Below, in pieces: positions 24,838-33,571 of a stretch of 64,000 nucleotides of DNA (position 1 is the stretch's first letter; the number at the start of each line of letters is the position of its first letter). The translations under genes were made by a program, and so were the position numbers. The stretch covers positions 186,001 through 250,000 of the forward strand of contig NZ_JAFEVL010000048.1 in NCBI RefSeq assembly GCF_016901135.1. The letters run 5' to 3'. Under the pieces are notes generated by a model. That model was not told where the DNA came from, ran no database searches, and saw only the letters and a program-made list of their open reading frames with translations. This DNA comes from Martinezella lusitana (GTDB lineage Bacteria > Pseudomonadota > Alphaproteobacteria > Rhizobiales > Rhizobiaceae).

Positions 24838-25062
24838 TTAGCAATGCGTGCCTGAAGCGACCTTGAATGCCTTGTTCATCTGGCGTTCAGATTCGCGATG
24901 CGTCTTGCGCATGGCAATGGCGATTTCTTGGGCAGAACTGATGCCATTGGCGCTTTCCGAGGCCGAATCCCATTCGATCGTGTAGTTATCGGCGAAAAGA
25001 TGAACGAGGTATTCGACGATAAATGAACCGATGATAGCGCCTGCAATAATGAAGACGAGCAT
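24838..25062 (-). CDS. Small membrane protein, 74 aa
   Basis: MLVFIIAGAIIGSFIVEYLV: an N-terminal hydrophobic helix with small-residue spacing (AxxxG), then a mixed segment (HLFADNYTIEWDSASES) and a helical basic tail MRKTHRESERQMNKAF. AAGGAA lies nine bases before the ATG. First of three small genes on the minus strand ending at the 24.3-kb terminator. The tail motif HRESE recurs in the 44-aa protein. No known domain. Confidence 0.7.
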   Translation of the reverse strand: MLVFIIAGAIIGSFIVEYLVHLFADNYTIEWDSASESANGISSAQEIAIAMRKTHRESERQMNKAFKVASGTHC

Positions 25063-25262
25063 GGCGTGATGTTCCTTGAGCCGGGGAGGCGAGCCGTTGA
25101 ACCAGGCCCGTTTCGATGTTGGTGCCATTAAGGCATTGTCGAGCTGAAACAGGCTTGAACATCGCATTCATCTGCGGTTCAGAGGCGGCCCTGAGGTTGC
25201 AAATGACTTGCGATACGGCCCCATCCGTGACAAAAGGCGTCGAAACAACGAGCCGGCTTGGT

Positions 25263-25775
25263 ATGACGACAGCCTTTTATCCCGGATCCTTCGACCCGAT
25301 GACCAACGGACATTTGGATGTCCTCGTGCAGGCGCTGAATGTCGCCTCGAAGGTTATTGTCGGGATCGGTATTCATCCCGGCAAGAAGCCGCTCTTCTCA
25401 TTCGAGGAGCGGGCGGAGCTGATCCGCAGATCGCTCGCGGAGGCCGTGCCGCAAAAGGCGGGTGATATTTCCGTCGTCGCCTTCGACAATCTGGTGGTCG
25501 ATGCTGCCCGCGCGCAGGGTGCCACCCTGCTGGTGCGTGGTCTGCGCGATGGCACCGATCTCGATTATGAAATGCAGATGGCCGGCATGAACAGGCAGAT
25601 GGCGCCGGATATCCAGACGCTGTTTCTGCCCGCCGGCACGGCGTCGCGGCCCATAACTGCCACATTGGTGCGGCAAATCGCATCCATGGGCGGCGATGTC
25701 AGCGCCTTCGTGCCGTCAGCGGTTCTGGAAGCCCTGACTGGCAAACTCAAAGATGCGGCCAGCGCCAAAAGCTGA
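25263..25775 (+). CDS. coaD: Phosphopantetheine adenylyltransferase
   Basis: 170 aa; transfers AMP to 4'-phosphopantetheine, the fourth step of coenzyme A synthesis. Nucleotidyl-transferase motifs: TxxH-type site as FYPGSFDPMTNGHLD at residues 5-19, and the ISSTxxR-equivalent loop ITATLVRQIASMGGDV near residue 130. The start MTTAFYPG matches the family; upstream in-frame extension is not conserved-looking. It leads a tight run coaD-ppiA-ppiB-queA-tgt. Confidence 0.95.
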   Translation: MTTAFYPGSFDPMTNGHLDVLVQALNVASKVIVGIGIHPGKKPLFSFEERAELIRRSLAEAVPQKAGDISVVAFDNLVVDAARAQGATLLVRGLRDGTDLDYEMQMAGMNRQMAPDIQTLFLPAGTASRPITATLVRQIASMGGDVSAFVPSAVLEALTGKLKDAASAKS

Positions 25776-25804
25776 GCTGAAATCCATTTCCGAACGGAGC
25801 ACCC

Positions 25805-26377
25805 ATGAAACTTTTCCATATCTCATTGGCAGGCTTCCTGAGCCTTGCCGCCTTCGCGGGCAGCGCATTCTCGGCAGCGGCCGAGGATCTTCTGACGATC
25901 CAGCTCAAGGATGGTCCCGTTGTCATCCAACTGTTGCCTGAGGTTGCTCCCAAGCACGTCGCGCAGATCGAAGCGCTGGCGAAGAAGGGCGCATACGACA
26001 ATGTCGTCTTCCACCGCGTTATCGACGGCTTCATGGCTCAGACCGGCGACGTCAAGTTCGGCAACATGACAAAGGGTTACAACGCACAAAAGGCCGGCAC
26101 CGGCGGCTCCGATTTGCCGAACCTTCCGGCCGAATTCTCCAAGGTTCCTTTCACGCGCGGCACGGTCGGCATGGCCCGCGCCCAGGACCCGAATTCCGCC
26201 AATTCACAGTTCTTCATCATGTTCGCCGATGGCGATTCCCTGAACGGCCAGTACACGGTCGTCGGCAAGGTCATCTCCGGCATGGAGCTCGTCGACAAGA
26301 TCAAGCGCGGCGAGGGGCAGAACGGCGAAGTGAGCAACCCGGACAAGATGGTCAAAGTCACCGTCACCAAGAAATAA
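25805..26377 (+). CDS. ppiA: Periplasmic cyclophilin-type peptidyl-prolyl isomerase
   Basis: 190 aa with a signal peptide (LAGFLSLAAFAGSAFSAAAE). The cyclophilin core carries VVFHRVIDGFMAQTGD, with the catalytic Arg, and the NSANSQFFIMF block. It accelerates Xaa-Pro cis/trans isomerisation in the periplasm. It is 29 bp after coaD and 30 bp before a second, cytosolic cyclophilin, from which it differs mainly by the signal peptide. Confidence 0.9.
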   Translation: MKLFHISLAGFLSLAAFAGSAFSAAAEDLLTIQLKDGPVVIQLLPEVAPKHVAQIEALAKKGAYDNVVFHRVIDGFMAQTGDVKFGNMTKGYNAQKAGTGGSDLPNLPAEFSKVPFTRGTVGMARAQDPNSANSQFFIMFADGDSLNGQYTVVGKVISGMELVDKIKRGEGQNGEVSNPDKMVKVTVTKK

Positions 26378-26407
26378 GTGTAGAACATATAGAACGAGGA
26401 AACGAAC

Positions 26408-26908
26408 ATGGCTGAGATCAAGGATCCCGAAAACACCCTCATCCTGGAAACCACCAAGGGCGAAGTTGTCATTCAGCTTCTGCCGCAGGTCGCTCCTGAG
26501 CATGTCGCTCGCATCAAGGAACTTGCTCGCGAAAAGGCTTATGACGGCGTCGTCTTCCATCGCGTCATCGACGGCTTCATGGCCCAGACAGGCGACGTGG
26601 AACATGGCAAGGTCGGCGGCAATACCGCCCGCGCCGGTACCGGCGGCTCGTCCAAGCCGGACCTGAAGGCTGAATTTTCCGCCACCACGCACACTCGCGG
26701 CACCTGCTCGATGGCGCGTTCGCAGAACCCGAACTCCGCCAACTCGCAGTTCTTCATCTGCTTCACCGATGCACCCTGGCTGAACAAGCAGTATTCGGTC
26801 TGGGGCCAGGTGATCAGCGGTATGAACAATGTCGACAAGATCAAGCGCGGCGAGCCGGTGAAGGATCCGGACTCGATCGTCTCCGCGCGGGTTGCCGCCG
26901 ACGTCTGA
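26408..26908 (+). CDS. ppiB: Cytoplasmic cyclophilin-type peptidyl-prolyl isomerase
   Basis: 166 aa without signal peptide. Core motifs VVFHRVIDGFMAQTGDV and NSANSQFFICFTDAPWLN match ppiA next door, so the pair looks like a tandem duplication with split location. GAGGAAACGAAC stands before the ATG. A terminator follows directly, so queA-tgt may have a separate promoter or depend on read-through. Confidence 0.92.
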   Translation: MAEIKDPENTLILETTKGEVVIQLLPQVAPEHVARIKELAREKAYDGVVFHRVIDGFMAQTGDVEHGKVGGNTARAGTGGSSKPDLKAEFSATTHTRGTCSMARSQNPNSANSQFFICFTDAPWLNKQYSVWGQVISGMNNVDKIKRGEPVKDPDSIVSARVAADV

Positions 26909-26922
26909 TCGTGATTATTCCT

Positions 26923-26963
26923 GAAACCCGCCTCTTGCGCCTTGGGCGTGGGGGGCGGGTTTC
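26923..26963 (+). terminator. Terminator after ppiB
   Basis: GAAACCCGCC/GGCGGGTTTC arms of 10 bp separated by 21 bases that include a second short GCGCC pairing. The T-run is short (TTTCGCTTTG), so strength is uncertain. Confidence 0.6.
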
Positions 26964-26983
26964 GCTTTGCCTGGATAAGCTGA

Positions 26984-28069
26984 ATGCGTGTTGACCTTTT
27001 CGATTTCGATCTGCCGGATGAGCGCATAGCGCTCAGGCCCGCCGAGCCGCGCGATAGTGCGCGCCTGCTCGTCGTCGATCCGAATGACCGCGGCAACGCG
27101 CTGAGCGACCATCTGGTCCGGGATCTACCATCCTTCCTGCGCCCAGGCGACGCCGTGGTCTTCAACGATACGAGGGTGATACCGGCGCAATTGGAAGGCA
27201 TTCGCCATCGCGAGGGTGCCCCCGGCCAGCAGGTCTCGGCGACCTTGCACATGCGCACCGCGCCCGATCGCTGGAAGGCTTTCGCCAAGCCCGGCAAGCG
27301 CATCAAGATCGACGATCGTATCCAGTTTGGTCACGGCGAGAATGTCTGCGCGCTCGGCACGCTGGACGCCACGGTCGAGGAAAAGGGCGAGGGCGGCGAG
27401 ATCACTCTGCGGTTCGATCTGTCCGGCCCGGCGCTGGACGAGGCGGTCGCCACGGTCGGCCATATTCCGCTGCCGCCTTACATTGCAGCCAAGCGTGCGG
27501 AAGACGAGCGTGATCGCGCCGATTATCAGACAATCTATGCCCGGGAAGAGGGCGCCGTCGCAGCGCCCACAGCCGGCCTGCATTTCACCCCGGCGCTGTT
27601 TGCAGCACTCGATGCCATGGGTGTCGAACGACATTTCGTGACGCTGCATGTCGGCGCCGGCACGTTTCTGCCTGTTAAGGCTGACGATACCGACGATCAC
27701 AAGATGCATTTCGAGATCGGCCATGTCGACGCCGGGACAGCGGTCAAGCTCAATGCCGTGAAGGCGAGGGGCGGACGCATCGTCTGCGTCGGGACGACGT
27801 CGCTGCGACTGATCGAAAGTGCTGCCGATGACGACGGCATCATTCAGCCCTGGCAGGGTGCCACCGGCATTTTCATAACGCCCGGCTATCGCTTCAAGAC
27901 CGTCGACATGCTGATGACCAATTTTCACCTGCCGCGCTCGACGCTGTTCATGCTCGTATCGGCCTTCGCCGGCCTCGATACGATGCGCGCGGCCTATACC
28001 CATGCTATCGAGACGGGCTATCGCTTCTATTCCTATGGCGATGGCAGCCTGCTCTACCGGAAAGACTAG
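26984..28069 (+). CDS. queA: S-adenosylmethionine:tRNA ribosyltransferase-isomerase
   Basis: 361 aa; adds the ribosyl moiety of SAM to preQ1 in tRNA to give epoxyqueuosine. Family N-terminus LFDFDLPDERIALRPAEPRD, the loop VVFNDTRVIPAQL and the central APTAGLHFT motif are present. ATG lies 75 bp after ppiB. The next gene, tgt, performs the preceding base-exchange step; the 6-bp gap indicates an operon. Confidence 0.96.
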   Translation: MRVDLFDFDLPDERIALRPAEPRDSARLLVVDPNDRGNALSDHLVRDLPSFLRPGDAVVFNDTRVIPAQLEGIRHREGAPGQQVSATLHMRTAPDRWKAFAKPGKRIKIDDRIQFGHGENVCALGTLDATVEEKGEGGEITLRFDLSGPALDEAVATVGHIPLPPYIAAKRAEDERDRADYQTIYAREEGAVAAPTAGLHFTPALFAALDAMGVERHFVTLHVGAGTFLPVKADDTDDHKMHFEIGHVDAGTAVKLNAVKARGGRIVCVGTTSLRLIESAADDDGIIQPWQGATGIFITPGYRFKTVDMLMTNFHLPRSTLFMLVSAFAGLDTMRAAYTHAIETGYRFYSYGDGSLLYRKD

Positions 28070-28075
28070 GACGAG

Positions 28076-29206
28076 ATGAGCGAGAGCTTTCAATTCCAAT
28101 TGAAAAAGACCGATGGCGGCGCCCGCCTCGGCGAAGTGTCCATGCCGCGCGGCACGATCCGCACGCCGGCCTTCATGCCTGTTGGTACGGTCGGCACGGT
28201 CAAGGCCATGTATCTAGACCAGGTGCGAGAAACCGGCGCCGACATCATCCTCGGCAATACCTATCACCTGATGCTGCGTCCGACCGCGGAACGCGTCGCG
28301 CGTCTCGGTGGTCTGCACGAGCTGATCCGGTGGAAACATCCGATCCTGACCGATTCCGGTGGCTTTCAGGTGATGTCGCTGTCGGGCTTGCGCAAGCTCG
28401 ACGAGAAGGGCGTCACCTTCAAGTCGCATGTCGATGGCAGCCTGCATCATATGTCGCCCGAGCGCTCGATCGAGATTCAGGGACTGCTCGGTTCCGATAT
28501 CCAGATGCAGCTCGACGAATGCGTGGCATTGCCTTCGACTCCGAAGGAGATCGAGCGCGCCATGGAAATGTCCTTGCGCTGGGCGGATCGCTGTAAGGTG
28601 GCCTTCGGCGACCAGCCGGGCAAGGCGATGTTCGGCATCGTGCAGGGCGGCGATATCCCCGATCTGCGTGTCCGTTCCGCGCAGGCGTTGAGCGGTTTGG
28701 ATCTGAAAGGCTACGCCGTCGGCGGCCTTGCCGTCGGCGAGCCGCAGGAGGTCATGCTGCGCATGCTCGAGATCACGCTGCCCGAGCTGCCGACCGAAAA
28801 GCCGCGCTATCTGATGGGCGTCGGCACGCCGGACGACATCCTGAAATCGGTTACGCGTGGTATCGACATGTTCGATTGCGTGATGCCGACCCGCTCCGGC
28901 CGCCATGGTCTCGCCTTCACCCGCCGCGGCAAGGTCAATATCCGCAATGCACGCCACGCCGAGGACATGCGCCCGCTCGACGAACAGTCCAACTGCCCGG
29001 CCTCGCGCGACTACTCCCGAGCCTATCTGCATCATCTCGTCCGCGCGAACGAAGCGCTCGGCGGCATGCTGCTCTCCTGGCACAATCTCGCCTATTACCA
29101 AGAGCTGATGCAGGGCATCCGCCAGGCAATCGCCGAAGACCGCTTTGCCGATTTCATGGCGGAGACGCAGGAAAATTGGGCGAGGGGCGATCTCGAGCCC
29201 GTTTGA
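28076..29206 (+). CDS. tgt: Queuine/preQ1 tRNA-guanine transglycosylase
   Basis: 376 aa TIM-barrel enzyme that swaps G34 for preQ1 in tRNAs with GUN anticodons. Seen: TPAFMPVGTVGTVKAM, the active-site TDSGGFQVMSL, VQGGD, and FDCVMPTRSGRHG with the catalytic Asp. The usual CxCxxC zinc site appears altered here: the RxGRHG segment is followed by ARHAEDMRPLDEQSNCPASRDYSRAYLHHL, so Cys is seen once in this stretch. Coupled to queA. Confidence 0.95.
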   Translation: MSESFQFQLKKTDGGARLGEVSMPRGTIRTPAFMPVGTVGTVKAMYLDQVRETGADIILGNTYHLMLRPTAERVARLGGLHELIRWKHPILTDSGGFQVMSLSGLRKLDEKGVTFKSHVDGSLHHMSPERSIEIQGLLGSDIQMQLDECVALPSTPKEIERAMEMSLRWADRCKVAFGDQPGKAMFGIVQGGDIPDLRVRSAQALSGLDLKGYAVGGLAVGEPQEVMLRMLEITLPELPTEKPRYLMGVGTPDDILKSVTRGIDMFDCVMPTRSGRHGLAFTRRGKVNIRNARHAEDMRPLDEQSNCPASRDYSRAYLHHLVRANEALGGMLLSWHNLAYYQELMQGIRQAIAEDRFADFMAETQENWARGDLEPV

Positions 29207-29449
29207 CGTCGGAAAAATGAAGGCGTCGATGCACATTCTTGTGCGCATCTGTCTTTCGCGCTAAATGGGAACCGTCGAAAAAGGCAGGGTCGGTTTCGGT
29301 AAGCCCGACCCCTTCCACTCGGAAGCTCTGCTCCACGCCATCGGCGTGAGAACCCGCGACGCGGAACTTGGCCATTGTGGCCGAGCACCCTGCGTTGGCG
29401 TGGTCCATTTCGACCGATAAGCCTCCGTGGGGGAACCTTTGGAGCTGTC

Positions 29450-29830
29450 ATGCGACTGAATCATCTAGATCTGCACGTTCCCGATGTCGCCGCGACCAGG
29501 AATGTTTTTGTTTCCGCCTTTGGCCTGACTGAGGTCGAAACACGTGGCGCAAATGGTCTCGCGATCCTGCGCGACGATGCCGGGCTTGAGCTGGTCATCA
29601 GCCGACCAATCGAGAAATTCGGTGGAGCCGACACCGTATCGGTTGGCCGCAACACCTATCATATCGGCTTCATGCTGCCGTCTCGCGAGGCTGTCGATGC
29701 ACAGTACCAGCGGGCGAAAGCGGCAGGCTGCGAGATGGGGCAGCCGCCTGCCGCGGTGCGTGGCGGTTGGTCGTTCTATTGCTTCGCGCCCGGACAAATT
29801 CTCATCGAGGTCGGCTGGCGCAGCGAGTGA
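29450..29830 (+). CDS. VOC/glyoxalase-fold protein
   Basis: 126 aa single-domain vicinal-oxygen-chelate protein: LNHLDLHVPDVAATRNVF at the N-terminus supplies the first metal His, and GWSFYCFAPGQILIEVGW at the end supplies the Glu. Could be a lyase, dioxygenase or bleomycin-type binding protein; substrate unknown. GGAG stands eight bases before the ATG. Standalone gene; the 243 bp between tgt and this gene holds only a weak stem-loop near 29230. Confidence 0.8.
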   Translation: MRLNHLDLHVPDVAATRNVFVSAFGLTEVETRGANGLAILRDDAGLELVISRPIEKFGGADTVSVGRNTYHIGFMLPSREAVDAQYQRAKAAGCEMGQPPAAVRGGWSFYCFAPGQILIEVGWRSE

Positions 29831-30126
29831 ACCTGCATGGTAAATCATTTATTATCAATTGATTGCTAGCATTAACTGATATCGTTTCGAGCCGGCCGTG
29901 GCATGGCGCCAGGGATGCGCCCGGAGCTCCCGCAGAGCTCGTGACGGCTTTGTGACAGGAAAGCATTGGGAAAAAATAGCGAATCGGAATAAACGGTCCT
30001 TCCGCCAATGATAAGCATCACTGGCTAATTTGATTGCGTAACGCTTGGAATTTTGAAGAAATCCGGCTACAACGCATTCTCTTTGTCGATAAGGGCTGTT
30101 CTACTGAAACTAGGAGGCACTTGCCG

Positions 30127-31017
30127 TTGAGGGCGCAACGCAAATTGGGGGCATGTCTTTCGGGATTGTTGCTTGTCGGTCTGGCAGCCACGAGCTGCAC
30201 GACGACGCAGAAGGCAGCACCGAGCCCCCGCAGTTCGACGAAACCCATTCGTCCAGCGAAAGTTACATACAACTACACCGCAAAGGACAGAGACTGTCTC
30301 GAGCGCGCAATGTATTTCGAGTCGGAACATTCCGACCATGATGGATATATGGCAGTCGGGACAGTCGTGATGAACAGGCTGACGTCCGGTGCCTATCCGG
30401 ATACGATCTGCGGGGTCGTAGCTCAGGAAAGACAGTTTGCGCCCGGAGTGATGGTCAAGGAAGTCAAATCCCAAGCACAACCGGATCTCGATCTCGCAGC
30501 CGCTGCAATTCTGCGGGGAGAGCGGCATCCTGGCGTCAAGGACGCGATGTTCTTCCACACTCAGGGCCTGAGGTTCCCTTATGACAACATGCACTATGTT
30601 GCCATAGCCGGTGGGAACGCGTTCTACGAGAAGCGCGGTCGGGATGGGGAACTGCAAACCCCTGCGCCGCTTCCAGGCTATGAAGTTGCGATGAACTACG
30701 TGTCGGCGCGAGGCATGTCGGTGACGCAATCTCCGTTCGTATTGCCGGAAACGCAACCGGCACTACAAACGCCTTCCGTCGCCACCTTTACGCCGGTCTC
30801 AAATCCGAGCGTCGCTATGCCGACAACGACTACGCTAGTTCCGGCTGAAGTTCCCATTCCGACACCGGCTCCGACCTCCATGTCGATTTCATCGCCTCTC
30901 ACGGATGCAAATGCGGTCGCCAATCCGGTGCCGACCTCCACCATAGCCATTCCGCAGCCACGCCCGAATTTCGAGGGCGGCAGCTTTTCCGGCAACTCGC
31001 TGAGAATTCGAGGCTAG
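30127..31017 (+). CDS. SleB-type cell wall hydrolase
   Basis: About 296 aa. An N-terminal hydrophobic segment (ACLSGLLLVGLAATSC) could be a lipoprotein signal ending at Cys. The Hydrolase_2/SleB domain at residues 55-175 shows CLERAMYFESEHSDHDGYMAV with the catalytic Glu, and AVGTVVMNRL. The C-terminal 100 residues are low-complexity Pro/Thr/Val. I chose the TTG at 30127 because AGGAGG is nine bases upstream; an ATG at 30034 is open but adds a non-homologous leader. Likely a peptidoglycan-degrading transglycosylase or amidase. Confidence 0.78.
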   Translation: MRAQRKLGACLSGLLLVGLAATSCTTTQKAAPSPRSSTKPIRPAKVTYNYTAKDRDCLERAMYFESEHSDHDGYMAVGTVVMNRLTSGAYPDTICGVVAQERQFAPGVMVKEVKSQAQPDLDLAAAAILRGERHPGVKDAMFFHTQGLRFPYDNMHYVAIAGGNAFYEKRGRDGELQTPAPLPGYEVAMNYVSARGMSVTQSPFVLPETQPALQTPSVATFTPVSNPSVAMPTTTTLVPAEVPIPTPAPTSMSISSPLTDANAVANPVPTSTIAIPQPRPNFEGGSFSGNSLRIRG

Positions 31018-31095
31018 CAACGCTAGCCAATGCCTTTTAGCGGCGCGTACTGTCTTCAGTGATGGACGCGCCGCCCTCCACGGCACCATTTTCCT

Positions 31096-31515
31096 TCAAA
31101 TACCTTCGCTCGTCGTATTCGGCAGGATTTGCACGCCATTGATCTTGTAGGCACCATCAGGCTGTCGGGTTATCTGGTAGATCGCCGTCCAGTCTTTGCC
31201 GTCTCTGCCGGTGATCAGCACTTCCTGATAGACGACGGCGCCGTTATCGATCGCGCGGCTTTTCCCGAATGCGTAATTGCCGGGGTGATAGACCGGCTGG
31301 TAGGCCTTCTTCACCATGGCAAAAAACGTATCCTTGTCGGGAAACAGCGCCTTGATGCCTGGCGCTGCGAAGGAATAGGCGGTGGCCGCATCGTTATGCA
31401 GGAAAGCGCCTATCTGCTCCTGGATCAAGCTCTGGGCCGTCTGCACCGGGTCTTCCGCGCGCGCTGTCGACGCGAGGATGAGGCAGAACATGACGGCTAC
31501 GGGAAATGCACGCAT
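31096..31515 (-). CDS. DUF4864 exported protein
   Basis: 139 aa with a signal peptide (PVAVMFCLILASTARAED). The DUF4864 core is seen as IQEQIGAFLHNDAATAYSFAAPGI and AYQPVYHPGNYAFGK, a small NTF2-like fold found in alphaproteobacteria. Function unknown. It lies 60 bp downstream of the fabF-like gene on the same strand, possibly co-transcribed. Confidence 0.82.
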   Translation of the reverse strand: MRAFPVAVMFCLILASTARAEDPVQTAQSLIQEQIGAFLHNDAATAYSFAAPGIKALFPDKDTFFAMVKKAYQPVYHPGNYAFGKSRAIDNGAVVYQEVLITGRDGKDWTAIYQITRQPDGAYKINGVQILPNTTSEGI

Positions 31516-31574
31516 GGGCGATCTCCGGCTATATCACAGCCAGAATAGCGCGCTTCCCGTCTTCGCGAAAGCGG

Positions 31575-32840
31575 CTACTGCCAGCGGCGGAACAGCGCGC
31601 TGGCGTTGACGCCGCCGAAGCCAAAGCCATTGGAGATCGCATAGTCCATGGCCATCGGTCGGGCGGCCGCACCGACCAAATCGATGCCCTCGGCCGCAGC
31701 ATCCGGTTCCTGCAGGTTGCGGGTCGGAGGGGCGATCTGGTCGCGTAGCGCCATGATGGTGAAGATTGCCTCCATCCCGCCGGCAGCGCCTAGCAGATGG
31801 CCGGTCGCCGCTTTCGTCCCGCTGACCGCGATCGCACCGTTGCGCCCGAAGACGGTCTTGATGGCCTCCATCTCGCCATGGTCGCCCACCGGCGTCGATG
31901 TCGCGTGCGCGTTGAGATGCTTGACCTCGCCAGGCGAGATCCGAGCCTGCGAAAGAGCCGCCAGCATCGCCCGGCGCGCACCATCGCCGTCTTCCGGTCC
32001 CGCGGTCATGTGGTAGGCGTCAGCGGCCGTGCCATAGCCGACAAGTTCGGCAAGCGGCGTGGCGCCGCGGGCAAGCGCATGTTCCAGCGTCTCGATGACG
32101 AGCATACCGGCGCCTTCGCCCATGATGAAACCGTCGCGCGCGCTGTCGAACGGGCGGGAGGCTTCCTCGGGCCGGTTGCTGAAGCCGGTGGAAAGGGCTC
32201 TTGCCGCAGCGAAGCCGCCGAGGCTGACTTTGTCTATGCAGGCTTCCGCGCCGCCGCAAATGGCAACATCGGCCTCGCCGGAGCGGATCAGCCGTGCCGC
32301 ATCGCCGATTGCCTGGACACTGGCGGCGCAGGCCGTGACCGGTGCGCCGAGCGGCCCCTTGAATCCGTAACGGATGCTGACCTGGCCGGCGGCGAGATTG
32401 ACGAGGAAGGACGGGATGGTGAAGGGCGACAGCCGCCGCACACCGCGCGTTTCGGCCGTGCGCACTGCGTCGGCGATGGCCGGAAAACCGCCGACCCCGG
32501 ACGCTATGATGGTGGCGGTACGCTCCAGATCGAGAAGCTCCGTCGGCTGCCAGCCGGCCTGAAGGATCGCTTCCTCGGCGGCCGCCATGGCAAAGAGGAT
32601 GAAGCGGTCCATCTTCTTCTGGTCCTTGATGGGCACGTAGCGGTCGACATCGAAGCCGGCTTCCTCATCCTCATCAATGCTCGGAACGATGCCGCCGACC
32701 TTGGCGGCGAGATCGCCGACCATCTCCTCGGGCAGCAGCCTGAGGCCGGAGTGGCCCGCAATCAGCCGCATCCAGCTTGCATTGACACCGACGCCAAGAG
32801 GGGAAACCAGGCCCATGCCGGTTACGACGATACGATCCAT
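31575..32840 (-). CDS. Beta-ketoacyl-ACP synthase II-like protein (FabF family)
   Basis: 421 aa thiolase-fold condensing enzyme. The catalytic Cys is in VTACAASVQAIGDAARLI, with His residues in LNAHATSTPVGD and TKAATGHLLGAAGG, so the Cys-His-His triad is complete. It elongates acyl-ACP with malonyl-ACP. It is not in a fab cluster: its partner is an HxlR regulator 17 bp upstream, on the same strand. This suggests a specialised or spare condensing enzyme rather than the housekeeping fabF. Confidence 0.87.
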   Translation of the reverse strand: MDRIVVTGMGLVSPLGVGVNASWMRLIAGHSGLRLLPEEMVGDLAAKVGGIVPSIDEDEEAGFDVDRYVPIKDQKKMDRFILFAMAAAEEAILQAGWQPTELLDLERTATIIASGVGGFPAIADAVRTAETRGVRRLSPFTIPSFLVNLAAGQVSIRYGFKGPLGAPVTACAASVQAIGDAARLIRSGEADVAICGGAEACIDKVSLGGFAAARALSTGFSNRPEEASRPFDSARDGFIMGEGAGMLVIETLEHALARGATPLAELVGYGTAADAYHMTAGPEDGDGARRAMLAALSQARISPGEVKHLNAHATSTPVGDHGEMEAIKTVFGRNGAIAVSGTKAATGHLLGAAGGMEAIFTIMALRDQIAPPTRNLQEPDAAAEGIDLVGAAARPMAMDYAISNGFGFGGVNASALFRRWQ

Positions 32841-32857
32841 GTCTTGCTCCTATTCGA

Positions 32858-33364
32858 TCAGGCGTCGAAGCCCAAAAACCATGCTTTCATCTGGGCGATG
32901 CGCTCATGAACGGCGTCATCGGCGGCCGGCCCGGGTACCAATATCGTGTCTTCGGGATGAAACGCGCGGCCGGTTACCCTGTCGATGAGAAGGGGATCCC
33001 GATCCTCGCCCGTGTCGGCATCGGCCAGCCGCATGGCGACCTCGTCTGACGGCAGATGCTGATTGCCCCAGGTGAAAAGCGCCATCAAGACAGGGAAGAA
33101 ATCGCTGCCTTTCGCGGTCAGCACATATTCGTAGCGCGGCGGCCGCTCGTTGTAGAGACGCCGCTCGAACAGGCCTTCATCGGTCAAGTGCTTGAGCCGC
33201 CGCGTCAGGATGTTCGGCGCGATACCGAGATTCCTCTGAAATTCGTCGAACCGGCTCAGCCCCTGAAACGCATCCCGCAGGATGAGGATGCTCCACCAGT
33301 CGCCGACGCTTTCAAGCGCACGCGCGGCCGGACATTTGAAGGTGCTGAAGCTTGTTCTCTGCAT
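32858..33364 (-). CDS. HxlR family transcriptional regulator
   Basis: 168 aa. Winged helix of the HxlR type at residues 10-100: CPAARALESVGDWWSILILRDA, then FQRNLGIAPNILTRRLKHL and the wing ERRLYNERPPRYEYVLT. The C-terminal 65 residues are acidic and extra to the basic HxlR fold. The start MQRTSFSTFKCP is inferred from the family. It is upstream of, and probably co-transcribed with, the FabF-like gene; autoregulation of the pair is the simplest guess. Confidence 0.85.
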   Translation of the reverse strand: MQRTSFSTFKCPAARALESVGDWWSILILRDAFQGLSRFDEFQRNLGIAPNILTRRLKHLTDEGLFERRLYNERPPRYEYVLTAKGSDFFPVLMALFTWGNQHLPSDEVAMRLADADTGEDRDPLLIDRVTGRAFHPEDTILVPGPAADDAVHERIAQMKAWFLGFDA

Positions 33365-33571
33365 GGCAACGCGAATAGCATGAGTAGATAGCATCATGCA
33401 AGTTACTGCGAGTGACATGCGTCCGCCGGAATTTGTGTCAGGGTATTGAGAAATGAAATGAGGCGAACCGGAATCCGTTTGCGGTCGTTTCAACAAGGCG
33501 CCTCTGCAGCAAAGCGTCGGCGATGAAGGTGAAATACTCCGCGTGCTACCTACAAACGGGACCCCGAGCTC

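Noticed and set aside
29154..29408. 84-codon minus-strand frame between tgt and the VOC gene.
   Set aside because: Overlaps the end of tgt, has no ribosome site and no recognisable sequence.
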